A stretch of 64,000 bases of DNA from a virus: the IMG/VR virus record IMGVR_UViG_3300008266_007780, positions 28,433 to 92,432 of that record; one strand, given 5' to 3'. This document shows, piece by piece, positions 20,301 to 28,909 of the stretch. The notes below the pieces were generated by a model. It was not told the origin of the DNA, made no database searches, and saw only the letters and a list, made by a program, of their open reading frames with translations. The translations under genes and the position numbers were made by a program. Position 1 is the first letter of the stretch, and the number at the start of each line of letters is the position of its first letter.

Positions 20301-22231
20301 TAAATCCAGATGTAACTATTAGAACTAACTTCTCTGAAGTAGAACAATCTGAGGCTGCACAAGAAAACTTAGAGTTTAACTCAAAGATAGCTCAGGAAGT
20401 AAGAGAAAAACTTAAGAATGAGTCAGTAACTAGTTCATTTGATAATAATGAATTGGCTCTAAGTATGATTAGACCAATCATGAAACTAAGATATCACCCA
20501 GCAATTTCAGAGTGGATCAAAGTTAATAGTGAGGACTTTAAGTCTTATGTAAATAAGTCACTTCCTTTTGCTGATGTAGCAACTGCAGTAGATGTATTTA
20601 GAAATGACTTTGTATCTTTTATATTCCAGGATGCATTAAAGAACTTTGCAATTACTGATTCTTACAAAAGTATTGCTGCTTCTACTACTATACCTACTAA
20701 ACAAGTAACAAAGCTTACTAGAGGTGCCTTTGTAGCAGAAAATGAATCCAGACAACCTACATTATACATGGATGTGCCAGCACTGAGAACTCAGTTTAAG
20801 TACAAGATGTATGACAAAGACTCTGGTTATGAGAATGATTATGAAGATCTTGATCTATATCCTGTTAGCTCTTTACACTTTAAATCATTCAGACAAACAG
20901 ATGAGGCTACATACTTTGCATTTGTAGCAGAAAGAGAATACTTAAGATACATTACTTCAAAAGCTGATATTCAAGAAACCGCAGAGTATAATGATGCTTT
21001 AAAGGATATTAAAGCAGAGAATCCTAAGTTTCCAAAAGAAAAGGTAAGTAAACTTGCATATGAAAAGGTTCTTGCAATGAGAGCTTTGGACAACACATTT
21101 AATTATTACAAGTTATTTAAAGATCCACAAGAAGCATTTGCGGCTAAGATGGGTAATCTTTTGAATAAACCTTACATGAAAAAGTTAAAACTTAACTATG
21201 AGGTACTTCAAAAGATAACTCCGGAAGTACTAGGAGATAATGCAATGTTTAATATCTACATTAATGAGAAGGATTATACATCTGCAAAAGCTGACTTGTA
21301 CTACAAGAACTTAAAAGATCTTGCTAATCCTAATGTTATTAAAGTAACAGATCCATTGGAGAATGAAAGAATAAGCACATTATTTAATATGCTCCCAATG
21401 ATTGCATTGCTTCAAACCGGTTTTAATAAAACTAAATTAAACTTTACAAATGTTGTTGACATTGATATGTTCTTAGCATTAGTTGAAGATAAGATGCCAG
21501 AAGTAATGAGTATACTTGAAGACAGTGATAAAGTAGGAAAATTCATGTCCAAGTTCTTTGACATGTACATCAATCAAAACAACTACAAAAATCAGTTCAG
21601 GACAACTCTTAAGAATTACTATATGATAAATGGTATTTCTGAATATACTGAAGTTGAGGATACACCAACTAGAAAGGGATTGAAAGAAACTTTAGATCCA
21701 AACATGTTTACTTATAATCAAGCAGACAATAGTCCTAAGCATTATCAAACTCTTACTAAAGACAATCCTGATGTAGTCTTTGTTTATAACATCACTCAAA
21801 AGGAAGTAGACAATCCTAACATAGCTTTCAAAGGAAACTCACGTATTGAACCTTATGCAAAAAATATGGGTGTTGCCTTTGTTACAAGTTTTGATGTGGC
21901 AGGTGATAACTTTGTAGGAGTTAGTCCTAAAGACTATCCTGATATTATGGCAGAGATGGAAAAAACAATTGCTGAACTTGTAGAACTTCGCAAGAGTAAT
22001 CTTTTAATAGCATTTCCATCTGAAGGATTTGGAGATGTAGACCTTATGCCTCAACAATTATTCGTATATTTATCTAAGAGGTTGTATGAGGAGTTTAATT
22101 ATGTTAATCCTGGTTCAACTCAATATGATGAAATGCTAGAAGTTATAGAACAAATGGAAGGTATTTCAGATAGAATGGTAGATGAATTGTTAATGGATAA
22201 GGATGAAGATCCGTTTAAATGTACTGAGTAA
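11399..22231 (+). CDS. Virion RNA polymerase, giant polyvalent protein (3610 aa)
   Basis: Residues 2583-2587 are DFDID within SGADFDIDKLTTYMP, the metal-binding catalytic motif of the double-psi beta-barrel RNA polymerase carried in crAss-like virions (described for Cellulophaga phage phi14:2). The enzyme would be injected with the DNA to transcribe early phage genes. Two further domains precede it. Residues ~745-850 contain ITTGQTGVSEAV and GIPVEIVAPKS, resembling the SLOG/putative molybdenum-carrier Rossmann fold. Residues 974-978 are HEAWH, followed ~50 residues on by EIEEELAEDF, as in gluzincin metallopeptidases. The rest is unassigned. Its TAA overlaps the next ATG by one base, so translation of the two is probably coupled. 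Confidence 0.9.
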   Translation: MTCGPLTKDQILDLYADIKIEITDRIKNPKLGVFDIDSYIKDLYNDLVDPTDPDSTSRALIYVQQVPSLLEKLIANERDIKAHFFKSDANLITKISKLAFDFTDLSSGLNAVARYVKKSKIKPEYITAAVMNMNETKGELPVLMYDDEKGAELLKWSANNKRLKPISAFVGTGQEYYPVNPVGLTPEERNALRDPDKALFYKVTEEIVLATKNKLRDGDAPVYRGTPVTFRLLPSSSIPDEQLTNEVKEKLISNPIDKASGKTFKILHKEGVVLALADAESGEFLYFNESGDVVDATEPGARLVYQSMRKVQKSDEGKLLLSNNLNYVYTLVSPKEIAESRKKRAEAQGIEFTKKDYDNIIAYEDARIKREVNTLYNLRNFILKNPDQEILLPIDGGSFGYIGNVSAGVLLSNTTIKPEDIKELDVEVVDDAGLVYFFANNGETKIYLQRSNMPQEVINKLADVLTTTATLPGGKQLTPDERATYARTLLGPTPKLKGYTVTPIEVKAEIVDGVSVLSIVINGVPVDPTEEGAKDFIIDALSTQIKGDKGAVYAAPLNYSKDSLNQTFIDYEIEDGKIKEVELNYFEFITPYLRVIYNPESADFVKGSNAYLSFSVPDDVLERIGIITKDESAPIAKTIKDAEEAEIDLEDVNDDKLEKTFGNITINQNTRPGYASAQEEAIGKASAVITFSENFDTATQTLIKNQADEAAKEYGGQPIQKRNNRYSVSDVALLNNVIRTVNNSTGTLFISGDSLSEMKTSSQKTVDNFMYETLQKILEHPELKVDISKVITTGQTGVSEAVAKAADRLGIPVEIVAPKSFMYRTSFKDKKTKKFLTRDVSNEKLFKQRFGLKTGKPKTEKQELSTEDMVRLSVTPIDGLDAGKKTQEILDKINDKLGDLERSKSVKRFIDSVFITKRDQQKALDWYNNESGLKSVIPLERITAIVNSNAFAKWNLNGITLFEGDGGTPVDIYHEAWHGFSQLYLTLDEKVDLYEAVAQRPKWQKKTYPNKIDLYREIEEELAEDFRSFMVFKKKFPGVIGRIFEKIARALRVFFSKVTKRDFLKPRDIAKVREYYDVLYKGEILNLAPSQDNALFVNEDLYRAKPATPSLVKSEKNESLPFTSEETEKLKLAMDNLMASVFMQYNESKNTSAGVAKILQSTKNRKGVYGIIKDKLELKATELSKFMDEYQETVIKNVSAEEPDFEKEALLQEQVDKYQLLQKALANFGDIEASVDGKQKSGLVAFHMENTRFNIIKNAYLEMAEDPTATGETTKLLEANLGNIKSSKEIANEDTWMVISSIFKPELDADGNYITKKDQNGVDSVVYEKDFFGFDALQSQDIIWNKLARTLQASLTPLDIWNKLKEYEENYPEFIQLQKLLPNPLNDEMDIKEFNTETKFWQDFKKPRIPYLQLTITKETKDREQGPMFSSLVGDVTFDVFKVFTSWDFNFKTFEEDTNRFITKDRLSRNRLDVELVISEFSDNNGKFDTTKSLDFLYALGIILDSTSVEIRAITSKKAFAGQYGLDIMFEALKLVNKGLQSSDEAKVNAAIEFTVNPLKVLSEGLSENLGGTKLGNYEVSGRLKLLAELQNRYSNEFSNFSVQSPEKNRVWEHFLDSTLTRQVAAINAVDDFRILSDERFDIKKEFKHMRWMNDSNNPHIKYSVILNSIFFLDKKTAGADYGKKRSLRTTREGEDKNSIILKNIAGTQIVDKDRNMSDGINTSSADAATKFLQEMNTVLMQGMQEFMRHASKQMAQGIRAEKLNTYPGKKQDYLYVDIDDFKPAKMGKGQDKAFDIILGFISGEHERIQRFNSDIKKYSKWKGYNRKVRKKDGSIVMAGQVFTAFDDVLSEDTKNQLYKIKGDLKQTALADDDLYNLIKKDVDNYFNKLSEKNLRNLESIRYVDPALYDLAAQSNMTQKQVDKVLTTAYTYNSWIHNYETIILAYGDLAQYDHAKEEFHKRNAGLTSPGKGFRADQRARQFIQNTLSFDYAKSKNYQVRPYDGTLHTAILREKKVDSIYAPEYREELIKDFLLRYKDNKTMSKEQKKKKAEEAADIALGEYFGMKEADGQGHITFEAYRMLKYLEGNWSDPQEKLYQEIVEGKEISVADVIEYFPPYKLQYFGNIQTTGLSLTSFHKFSLAPLIPTVTGASKLSQLHDKMMKDQIEYVVYDSGSKIGHINASDNPKEYGDQMFDADGNIIPDANFTKNIIFAEYLKNQTEINSSYKEKSIFSTQMRKLVLEGLYEKGVIQSTKEDEITVPAVLNYLKHVDEYSEVLKNELLNEIGYKKEIVDGKEVFKPIDANSISRLVGLIKDELSKDDTLGEHLLGQFINVYKTTGELVHDLSLHPEASKIEKLVLSLVNKRLIKQKVNGEPLVQVSASMYEGLFGSPISGLKKATNADIKKFVGSNFLPTYHKKIIDFDTRYENRSVDDLKSFLAAKKRIQEEQSAYWTDRHKQSLRYEIQYLEDKIAGRKPKNSKIIDDTTAAMKVMVALQGNFEHLLNLKHTDGNRIGTIERLNEVIKDDNWLDTDNHRKSITMVGVRIPVQGLNSMEFMEVYHFLPPEAGNIIVPPSEIVAKSGADFDIDKLTTYMPNIQADGQYITRKYETEDFYKRLETTKDFEKQLLFDEQKAALQNELINDLRSILELPQNYASLVTPNGTYLLKDIADELSKYVADFNIHENISSDEFNYDESGKKKVISPTRVLEAGYNLYKHESNVIGKKTLGLGAVENTFNVLFNAIGAYMPATYLHSDDEMERSMDLLLRHNKLINKAGEEVISLSNRYDVDNINKIADVFSQAMNGWVDVEKDAWIFFIQGNYEIASTLLYLIKTGVPAEDAIYFVSHPLIREYVKEQRLSNSTFAEALGVATKQNMIKSEAANRVLKRHFGAGVKSKRYYYERKKLSEKLDNVTFDKSKMLGLIKAGAKTEEGGYTNPGILASDLSKLAFLHFLEIEQQITGIKRLKIELNPDVTIRTNFSEVEQSEAAQENLEFNSKIAQEVREKLKNESVTSSFDNNELALSMIRPIMKLRYHPAISEWIKVNSEDFKSYVNKSLPFADVATAVDVFRNDFVSFIFQDALKNFAITDSYKSIAASTTIPTKQVTKLTRGAFVAENESRQPTLYMDVPALRTQFKYKMYDKDSGYENDYEDLDLYPVSSLHFKSFRQTDEATYFAFVAEREYLRYITSKADIQETAEYNDALKDIKAENPKFPKEKVSKLAYEKVLAMRALDNTFNYYKLFKDPQEAFAAKMGNLLNKPYMKKLKLNYEVLQKITPEVLGDNAMFNIYINEKDYTSAKADLYYKNLKDLANPNVIKVTDPLENERISTLFNMLPMIALLQTGFNKTKLNFTNVVDIDMFLALVEDKMPEVMSILEDSDKVGKFMSKFFDMYINQNNYKNQFRTTLKNYYMINGISEYTEVEDTPTRKGLKETLDPNMFTYNQADNSPKHYQTLTKDNPDVVFVYNITQKEVDNPNIAFKGNSRIEPYAKNMGVAFVTSFDVAGDNFVGVSPKDYPDIMAEMEKTIAELVELRKSNLLIAFPSEGFGDVDLMPQQLFVYLSKRLYEEFNYVNPGSTQYDEMLEVIEQMEGISDRMVDELLMDKDEDPFKCTE

Positions 22232-22617
22232 TGGCTTGTAACAGTAGAGAAAACACTATAAAGTGGTTTGTAAATAAAAACATACTTTCAGCGACAAGAG
22301 AAATATTAGACTTGAATAAGTTTAATATGGCCAATGTTGTATTTACTGAAAGAGCTATTAATGAGTATGGACTCAATACACAGGGGAATCTTCTTTTTAC
22401 AATATCTGAATCTGAAACTGTTGCAGAATATACAAAAGAAAGAACTCTAAGAAAAAGAGTTAAAAGAGCAGATGCTAATATTGTTCTTTTTGACAATCTA
22501 GATAAACTAATTGAAGCTAAAGAAACTAGAGAAGCAAATCAAAGACCTGATGCTATAAATGAACTCCTGAACAATACTCTGCATATCTTGATACTATATT
22601 TCCTGATAGTCAAGTAA
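22231..22617 (+). CDS. N-terminal frame of the third giant protein
   Basis: The ATG at 22231 overlaps the TAA of the RNA polymerase gene. About 110 codons of good coding character follow, to RPDAINE near 22563, after which this frame becomes random and stops at 22617. The frame that continues the protein (TPEQYSAYLDTIFPDS, from 22563) is offset by -1 and runs into the 2025-aa reading frame. I read the two as one gene of ~2,200 codons with an apparent 1-nt deletion around 22560-22566, for example an A lost from AATGAAACTCC. No slippery heptamer is visible at the junction. Confidence 0.7.
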   Translation: MACNSRENTIKWFVNKNILSATREILDLNKFNMANVVFTERAINEYGLNTQGNLLFTISESETVAEYTKERTLRKRVKRADANIVLFDNLDKLIEAKETREANQRPDAINELLNNTLHILILYFLIVK

Positions 22618-25600
22618 AAGATATTGTTTATCATGACACTGATAACAAAAATATAACTCAAGAAGGGTTTCTTAAAGAAAGAATAAATCAAGGTGATGGT
22701 TTATTTTTAGGTGATGGTTTTTATTTTTATTTCAGACCAACTCTTAATTTAGAAGAACTAAGAGCTGAATTTCTTGAGTATAAAAATGATATATTGACAG
22801 ATGACAGTTATTCAAATTGGGAAGAGCGTGACTATACAGAAGAACAATGGGAAAAGGAATGGGCAGAATATAAAAGAAAAGAACGTGCATACAGTAGGTC
22901 AAGAAATTATACTATACCTACTATAGTCAATGCAAAAAAAATCTTTGAAAAATACGGTGAGGATTACAATACAGTAGCAAATAAGCTTAAAGAAGAAGAT
23001 CCAAAATTTCAAGTGTCTAATTACTTTGATGTTGTTGCAAAAATGACTGGCATTGATTCAAACACATTAGATAAAAATACCAGAAGAAAATATTGGGAAA
23101 TTGCTAATAATAAACAAATCACTGTAAAATCTATTTCAGATATTTTGCAAGAAAAATTTGGATATGATTCTGTTACTAACATACTTAATGTCAAAGAAAT
23201 TTTAATATTTGAACCAGAACAAATTCACATATTAGGTTCTAAACAAGATATAGAAGGATTTAAACAGTTTATTTCTGGTACTCCTATGTTCATGAAAACT
23301 CCAGAAGTGGATTACTCATTTTATAGAGAACCTGAATTTAAAATAGTTTCAGTAGAAGATGCTATAACTAAGCTTAAAGAAAATCAGTCTGAAGAAATAG
23401 CCCAGGCTATGGCAGAAAGATTAAAAGTAGGTCTTGGTATAAGTTACCAGATTGTTGATAGAGATACTGCAGTTAAAATACTTGAGGATGCACCTATTAA
23501 GTATAATGGTGAACCGGCATTCTATTATGGTAACACAGCATATTTTGTACGTGGGAACTTTAATCTTAATAGTGTTTTACACGAATTTGCTCACCCACTT
23601 ATAGCCGCTATCAGAAGAGACAATTCTGAGTTGTTTAATAACTTATATGATCAAGTAAAGTTTACACCTGAAGGGCAAGAGATAATTGAAAAAGTTAAAA
23701 GACTTTATCCTGAACTAAAAGAGGGAAGTAATCTCTTTAAGGAAGAAGTAATTGTACATGCTTTACAGAAAAGTGCATATAATAATATCAATAAACAAGT
23801 TGAGTCTAAAGGCTTTGAAGGCTTCATTAGAAATCTACTCTATTCAATAAAGCAGATCTTAAGAAAACTATTTGGACAAAAGATTAAAGTATCTGATATT
23901 AATGCTAATACTACATTAGAGGAGCTTGCTGAAAAGATGGTAAACAGTGATGTCTTTGACTTAGCTGCTATACCTACAGAAAAAGACTATCTTATGTTCT
24001 TAAAGGCAGAAAAAGATAGGATTAACAAACTAGATAATACTGCAAAAGAAATTGCTAAGAATATCTCTGCAGATGCAATGATGAAGACAATCAATCTTTT
24101 CTATTCTAATGTTAATGCTTCTCTGCAATCTAAAAGAAAACTTAAAAGAAGTTCACCTGAGTATAAGATGCTTGAAAAAGCTATCTTAAAGGAAGGGACA
24201 AATGAATTACTTCCTAGTATCAGTACTAGTTTAGTAGGTTATCAGACAGTAACCAAAACAGGTAAAAGAACAAGAGAACAAGTAATAGATGATGCATTAG
24301 TATCTGAACAGGAAAGAATAGAATATCTTACCCGGCAATCTATAAATGTTGTACATAGCTTCAATACTATTAACAATATAGTAGATAATATTGTAAAAGA
24401 TTTATATGAGTTAAAGTCAAATAAAAATCTAGGGTCACGTTCAGTAATGACATTAGTAGGTATATATAACAACCTACTGGCCGGTTGGCAAGATTTGATG
24501 TACAACACAGATCAAATTATGGTAAAGGATTTTGCTATGGCAACTAATAATCCTTTCTCACAAATGCTTTCTCAGATTAATACTAATATTTCCCGGGGAA
24601 ATACTTTACTTAAAGAGATCTATAAAGAGTCTTCTGTAAAATTCTATAAAGAATATACAGGATACATGCATGACTTTGTTAAAAATCAACTTAAGTCAAA
24701 ACTACTAACATCCCTTAAAAAAATAAAAGATCCGTTGTCAGATGAAGAAATAGAAGAGTTCTATAATAAAATCATTGATGATAATCTTAGACAAGATGAT
24801 ATGAATGCTCTAGTTGCTAGAGGAGCTAATAAACAATTTGTTCAAGAGTTCATTACTGACTATAACAACTTTAAGGTTGATGAAGGTAAAATACGAGATC
24901 TCCTTGAAGGTAAGGTAGAAGACGTAAACTGGTTTAACAGATTCTTAGAAGCATACACATCAAGTAATGACCCTATAGTAGGTGGTCTTGCTGTATATCT
25001 TCAAGATCTAAGAACTGATGCTATGAATGAAGCATTGCAACAGTCTGAAAGATTTAGAGCAAGACTAGAAAAAGCATTAGAAAAAGTAGGTTTTAACAAG
25101 CTAGCAACACGTCAACTTCTTAAGCTTACAACATTTGAAGATACTGTAGGTATATTTAATGATCAAGGAGAGCTTGTAGAAAGACTTGTACATACTCTTC
25201 AGAATGAATTTAAAGGATATAGATTTGATCTTAAGAACCTAGATAATAACTATCAAAAGGCTAGAGAAACTGGTGATACAATAAAGATAGCTGAAGCAGC
25301 TAAAGAGCTTAGAAAGTTCAACATGGATTACATGTGGAATAAGTATTTACCTGAAGTATATGAAGCTGATGAATTATTTGAATCTGAGATTGGTAAACTA
25401 GCCTGGTTAGATAGACAAACTGTACTTGATAAGTTTAGAACAGAAACAAGAAAGTATGCTGATGAATTAGAGAGATTTGAAAAGTATTCTACTTCTCAGG
25501 CTCTTTGGAGAGAGTACGAGAAACTCTTTGAACTTACATATGCCGATGGTAGTCCTAAAGTTGATGATCCGGCTAATGGAGTATATGATTTATCTAAAGC

Positions 25601-28600
25601 ATTACTTCTTAGAGAGTACAGAGAAAAGAATAAAAAGTACAGAACATTTATTCCTAAAGAAGGCTCACTTCAGAATGCATATAATCAGTTCATTGATCTC
25701 TTGACATCTCAAAATATTGTAAGGGGTGATAAAGAATTTGAGGATAAAATAAAACAGTGGGAGAAACAAAATCTTAGAGTAGCTTATGCTCAGGAATACT
25801 ATGATTCTAAGCGTGAAGATATAACAAGACTTAGAGAACTACAGGCTAAAGAAAATCTATCTATGGCATCTGACTTTGATATGAGTGGTGCTTATGAAGA
25901 AATATTTGACTTGTTGAATGGATTCAGGGATGAGCAAAATCAACCTATTCCTTCTGAATTAGGACCAGATAGATTAAAAAGAATCAAAGAACTTCAGGAA
26001 CAAATCATTGAGTTCAAAGATAACTACAACAGAAACATTGGTCTTACTGATGAACAGTTAACAGAGTTTGATAACTATCAAGCTAGAATTGATGCCGGCC
26101 AAGAGCTTTCTAGTATAGAAAAGAAAAGATACATTTCTCTACTTGAAAAACAAGGTCAAGGTTTATCTCTTACTGAAAGAAAAGAGATGAATGATATCTA
26201 CAAAAGATTAGGTGAGTTAAGTAGTAAAGTGCCTACTGAATACTATATTGATACTCTAAACTACTACTTAACTAAACTTGGTCAACCTGAAGTTACTCCT
26301 GAAAATGTAGATGAGTTTATTAACTCAGCTGAGTTTGCAGAATTAGTTTATAGTGATGATAAATTTGGTAAGTGGTTTGTAAACAATCACGTAGAGGTAG
26401 AAAAATTTATAAATGGTAAACCTACATTAGTTAGAGAAAGACTAATGGCTTATAGCATTTCAATTCCTTCTGATCCAGATCAAATTATTAAAACTACAGT
26501 AGTTGATAACACAACTGGTAAAGAGGTAACCTTTAATGGTATTCCAAATGCTAGGCATTCTAAGTATGTAGTAAGAAATGAATACCGTACTATTCCTATT
26601 GGTGAAGATTGGGAAAATTACATTGGTATTTATAAAGACCCTGCTGGTAACTGGTTACCAAGAAAGTATGAGCCAGGTAAAAAGAATAGTGCTGCTGATG
26701 ATAAGTACATCAATAAAGAATATGCACAGTTAAAGAATACACCACAGTTTGAATTAATTGAGCTACTAAAAGAGTTCTCACTTGATATTCAAAAAAACTT
26801 ACCTCTTTCTTCAAGAGTAGGCTATGATATGCCTAGGTTCTTTATTGATAATAGTCTTGAAGTCTTACAAGGAACAAATATGGCTGAGAAAATTTCTCAG
26901 ATTAAAGGTTCATTTAAAGCATGGATAGATGACAACTTCCGCTCAAGTAATGAAGCTGAATTTGAAAGAAGCCATAACTTTAACCCTAATCAGATATTTG
27001 TAAACACAGATTTGTTAGGTGAAGAAATTGCTTATGTTCCAATCCGTGGTACGTATAACATGGAGATTGAAAAGGTTTCACCTGATATTATTAGAAATTT
27101 CTTTAGGTATCAAATGTCTGGTATCTTACAAACAAAGCTTATTGAATCTGCAGCTCTCATAGAAGGTATCTTAGAAACATTAGATGACCCTTCTAATGCA
27201 CCTAAAGATCCAAGAAAGGTAAGCAGACAAAAATTCAAAGTAGAAGGTATTCTTGAGGCTGTATCTAAGTCACGCGGTGAAGTCTACAATAGAAGAGAGC
27301 AAGTAAGATCTCTTGTAATGAGAGAACTCTACGGAAGGAATGTAGTAGGTATTGAGGAAAGTAACCCGTGGCTATTTAAGCTTACCAACTTTATGCAAAG
27401 AACAGCAGGGATGGCAACACTTGCTGTAAACATACCTTCAGATTTAAAGAACAGATATGGTCAGATAGTACAAAATGTTATAGAGGCAAGTGGTGGTCAG
27501 TTTGTAAACTTAAAAACACTTGCACTTGGTAAAGTTTGGGCTACTAAAGCTATCACAGAGTGGTCAGCAAAAGGTATCTATACTACCGGCCAACAGAGTC
27601 TTACAGTACAACTTATACAACAGTTTGATCCTTCTTTTAAAACTGAAGATCAGTACGGTATGTCAGTTGGAAGAAGTATGATTAAAGACTTAGTAGATGG
27701 CTCCTGGATGTATGACTTTAGAAAGTTTGGTGAATTTGAAGCTGCTCTTCAGTTATTTGGAGGGTTTATGCATCATAAGTACATTGATCAGACGTTAAGT
27801 GATGGTACTGTAATTCCAATAAGATATATTGATGCATGGGAACTTGATGAAGATGGTGTAATGACACTTAAAAAAGGTATTGATCCAGAATGGGGTAATC
27901 GTCAGGTTTACCATACTTATATCCAAGGTGAAACACTTGAGCAGATTGCAAATAAATATTACATTACAGTTGAAGATCTTAAAGCTAAGAATGAAATTAA
28001 AGATGTAAAAGATCTTGAGACAGGTACTGAATTGGTTATTGCCAAGGGTGTTAAGTTTAAGAGATTTAAAAATCAGTTTCAGACTGTCTCTAGACAATTG
28101 TATGGTAACTATGACCAGTTTGGGCAACCAGAAGGTAATATGTACTTAGCATATAGAATGTTCTTCTTTATGAGAAAGTGGGCAACTACAGGTTTTGTAA
28201 AGAGATTCGGAATGTCTACTAAAAAAGGTAACTGGGGTGGTAAGAGATATGACTGGGGACTTGGGCAACCAACAAGAGGATACTATATTACTTCATTTAT
28301 TGCAGGCTATAAGCTTATCAAGTCTTGGGGTAACTATTATAATTACATGGATGAACAAGATAAAGCAGATGTTAGAAGAATGGTAAGTGAAGGCTTTACT
28401 ACACTGTTCCTTGCACTTGCTGCTTTATTAATCTTTGCATATGATGATGATGATGAAGACAGATTTGAAAAAATGAGAGAGGCATCAGGGCCTTTGTTTA
28501 CTCCTGATTTCAAACTGAGAGGTTATATGACTAATCATATGCTCTTTTTATTACTTGGAGTTCAACAAGAAACTTCAACATATATGCCAATACCAGGATT

Positions 28601-28871
28601 AGGTCTTGATGAATACTCTAAGTTTATGAGTGTCACAAGTCCAGCATTTAACTCAACTATAAAGATTTACATGAAAATCTTTGAAGACATAGTTAACATG
28701 ATAATCATGAATGATAGTGCATACTATAAGAGAGATGTTGGACCATACTCATGGCAAGATGAAGGTTCTGCAAAAATTATAACTCATACACTCAATGCAT
28801 TCGGATTCTCTGGAAAAACTGGTGATCCAGAAACACTCATTGAGAATATGGAGAAATATAGTAGGATTTAA
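22563..28871 (+). CDS. Third giant virion-associated protein (zincin, LysM-like repeat)
   Basis: The frame is open from 22563; an in-frame TTG at 22794 gives a 2025-aa product, but coding character begins earlier, so the true start is at 22231 after frame correction. The restored first part reads VKDIVYHDTD then GDGLFLGDGFYF, resembling an ADP-ribosyltransferase core. Residues 263-267 (counted from 22794) are HEFAH, with EEVIVHAL ~55 residues on, a zincin signature. Residues ~1706-1752 match a LysM repeat (GETLEQIANKYYITVEDLKA, then ETGTELVI). Near the C-terminus an apolar segment (TTLFLALAALLIFAY) precedes a DDDDED run. Cell-wall passage during injection would suit LysM and zincin, but this is inference. 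Confidence 0.85.
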   Translation, partial: TPEQYSAYLDTIFPDSQVKDIVYHDTDNKNITQEGFLKERINQGDGLFLGDGFYFYFRPTLNLEELRAEFLEYKNDILTDDSYSNWEERDYTEEQWEKEWAEYKRKERAYSRSRNYTIPTIVNAKKIFEKYGEDYNTVANKLKEEDPKFQVSNYFDVVAKMTGIDSNTLDKNTRRKYWEIANNKQITVKSISDILQEKFGYDSVTNILNVKEILIFEPEQIHILGSKQDIEGFKQFISGTPMFMKTPEVDYSFYREPEFKIVSVEDAITKLKENQSEEIAQAMAERLKVGLGISYQIVDRDTAVKILEDAPIKYNGEPAFYYGNTAYFVRGNFNLNSVLHEFAHPLIAAIRRDNSELFNNLYDQVKFTPEGQEIIEKVKRLYPELKEGSNLFKEEVIVHALQKSAYNNINKQVESKGFEGFIRNLLYSIKQILRKLFGQKIKVSDINANTTLEELAEKMVNSDVFDLAAIPTEKDYLMFLKAEKDRINKLDNTAKEIAKNISADAMMKTINLFYSNVNASLQSKRKLKRSSPEYKMLEKAILKEGTNELLPSISTSLVGYQTVTKTGKRTREQVIDDALVSEQERIEYLTRQSINVVHSFNTINNIVDNIVKDLYELKSNKNLGSRSVMTLVGIYNNLLAGWQDLMYNTDQIMVKDFAMATNNPFSQMLSQINTNISRGNTLLKEIYKESSVKFYKEYTGYMHDFVKNQLKSKLLTSLKKIKDPLSDEEIEEFYNKIIDDNLRQDDMNALVARGANKQFVQEFITDYNNFKVDEGKIRDLLEGKVEDVNWFNRFLEAYTSSNDPIVGGLAVYLQDLRTDAMNEALQQSERFRARLEKALEKVGFNKLATRQLLKLTTFEDTVGIFNDQGELVERLVHTLQNEFKGYRFDLKNLDNNYQKARETGDTIKIAEAAKELRKFNMDYMWNKYLPEVYEADELFESEIGKLAWLDRQTVLDKFRTETRKYADELERFEKYSTSQALWREYEKLFELTYADGSPKVDDPANGVYDLSKALLLREYREKNKKYRTFIPKEGSLQNAYNQFIDLLTSQNIVRGDKEFEDKIKQWEKQNLRVAYAQEYYDSKREDITRLRELQAKENLSMASDFDMSGAYEEIFDLLNGFRDEQNQPIPSELGPDRLKRIKELQEQIIEFKDNYNRNIGLTDEQLTEFDNYQARIDAGQELSSIEKKRYISLLEKQGQGLSLTERKEMNDIYKRLGELSSKVPTEYYIDTLNYYLTKLGQPEVTPENVDEFINSAEFAELVYSDDKFGKWFVNNHVEVEKFINGKPTLVRERLMAYSISIPSDPDQIIKTTVVDNTTGKEVTFNGIPNARHSKYVVRNEYRTIPIGEDWENYIGIYKDPAGNWLPRKYEPGKKNSAADDKYINKEYAQLKNTPQFELIELLKEFSLDIQKNLPLSSRVGYDMPRFFIDNSLEVLQGTNMAEKISQIKGSFKAWIDDNFRSSNEAEFERSHNFNPNQIFVNTDLLGEEIAYVPIRGTYNMEIEKVSPDIIRNFFRYQMSGILQTKLIESAALIEGILETLDDPSNAPKDPRKVSRQKFKVEGILEAVSKSRGEVYNRREQVRSLVMRELYGRNVVGIEESNPWLFKLTNFMQRTAGMATLAVNIPSDLKNRYGQIVQNVIEASGGQFVNLKTLALGKVWATKAITEWSAKGIYTTGQQSLTVQLIQQFDPSFKTEDQYGMSVGRSMIKDLVDGSWMYDFRKFGEFEAALQLFGGFMHHKYIDQTLSDGTVIPIRYIDAWELDEDGVMTLKKGIDPEWGNRQVYHTYIQGETLEQIANKYYITVEDLKAKNEIKDVKDLETGTELVIAKGVKFKRFKNQFQTVSRQLYGNYDQFGQPEGNMYLAYRMFFFMRKWATTGFVKRFGMSTKKGNWGGKRYDWGLGQPTRGYYITSFIAGYKLIKSWGNYYNYMDEQDKADVRRMVSEGFTTLFLALAALLIFAYDDDDEDRFEKMREASGPLFTPDFKLRGYMTNHMLFLLLGVQQETSTYMPIPGLGLDEYSKFMSVTSPAFNSTIKIYMKIFEDIVNMIIMNDSAYYKRDVGPYSWQDEGSAKIITHTLNAFGFSGKTGDPETLIENMEKYSRI

Positions 28872-28878
28872 AAAAAAG

Positions 28879-28906
28879 AAAGGGAGAGTCCTAAGACTCC
28901 CCCTTT
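28879..28906. terminator. Bidirectional terminator between convergent blocks
   Basis: AAAGGGAGAGTC (28879-28890) pairs with GACTCCCCCTTT (28895-28906) around a 4-nt loop. The single mismatch is A/C on the + strand and becomes U/G on the - strand. A/T runs on both sides give U tracts in both directions. It sits between two converging stop codons. Confidence 0.8.
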
Positions 28907-28909
28907 TCT

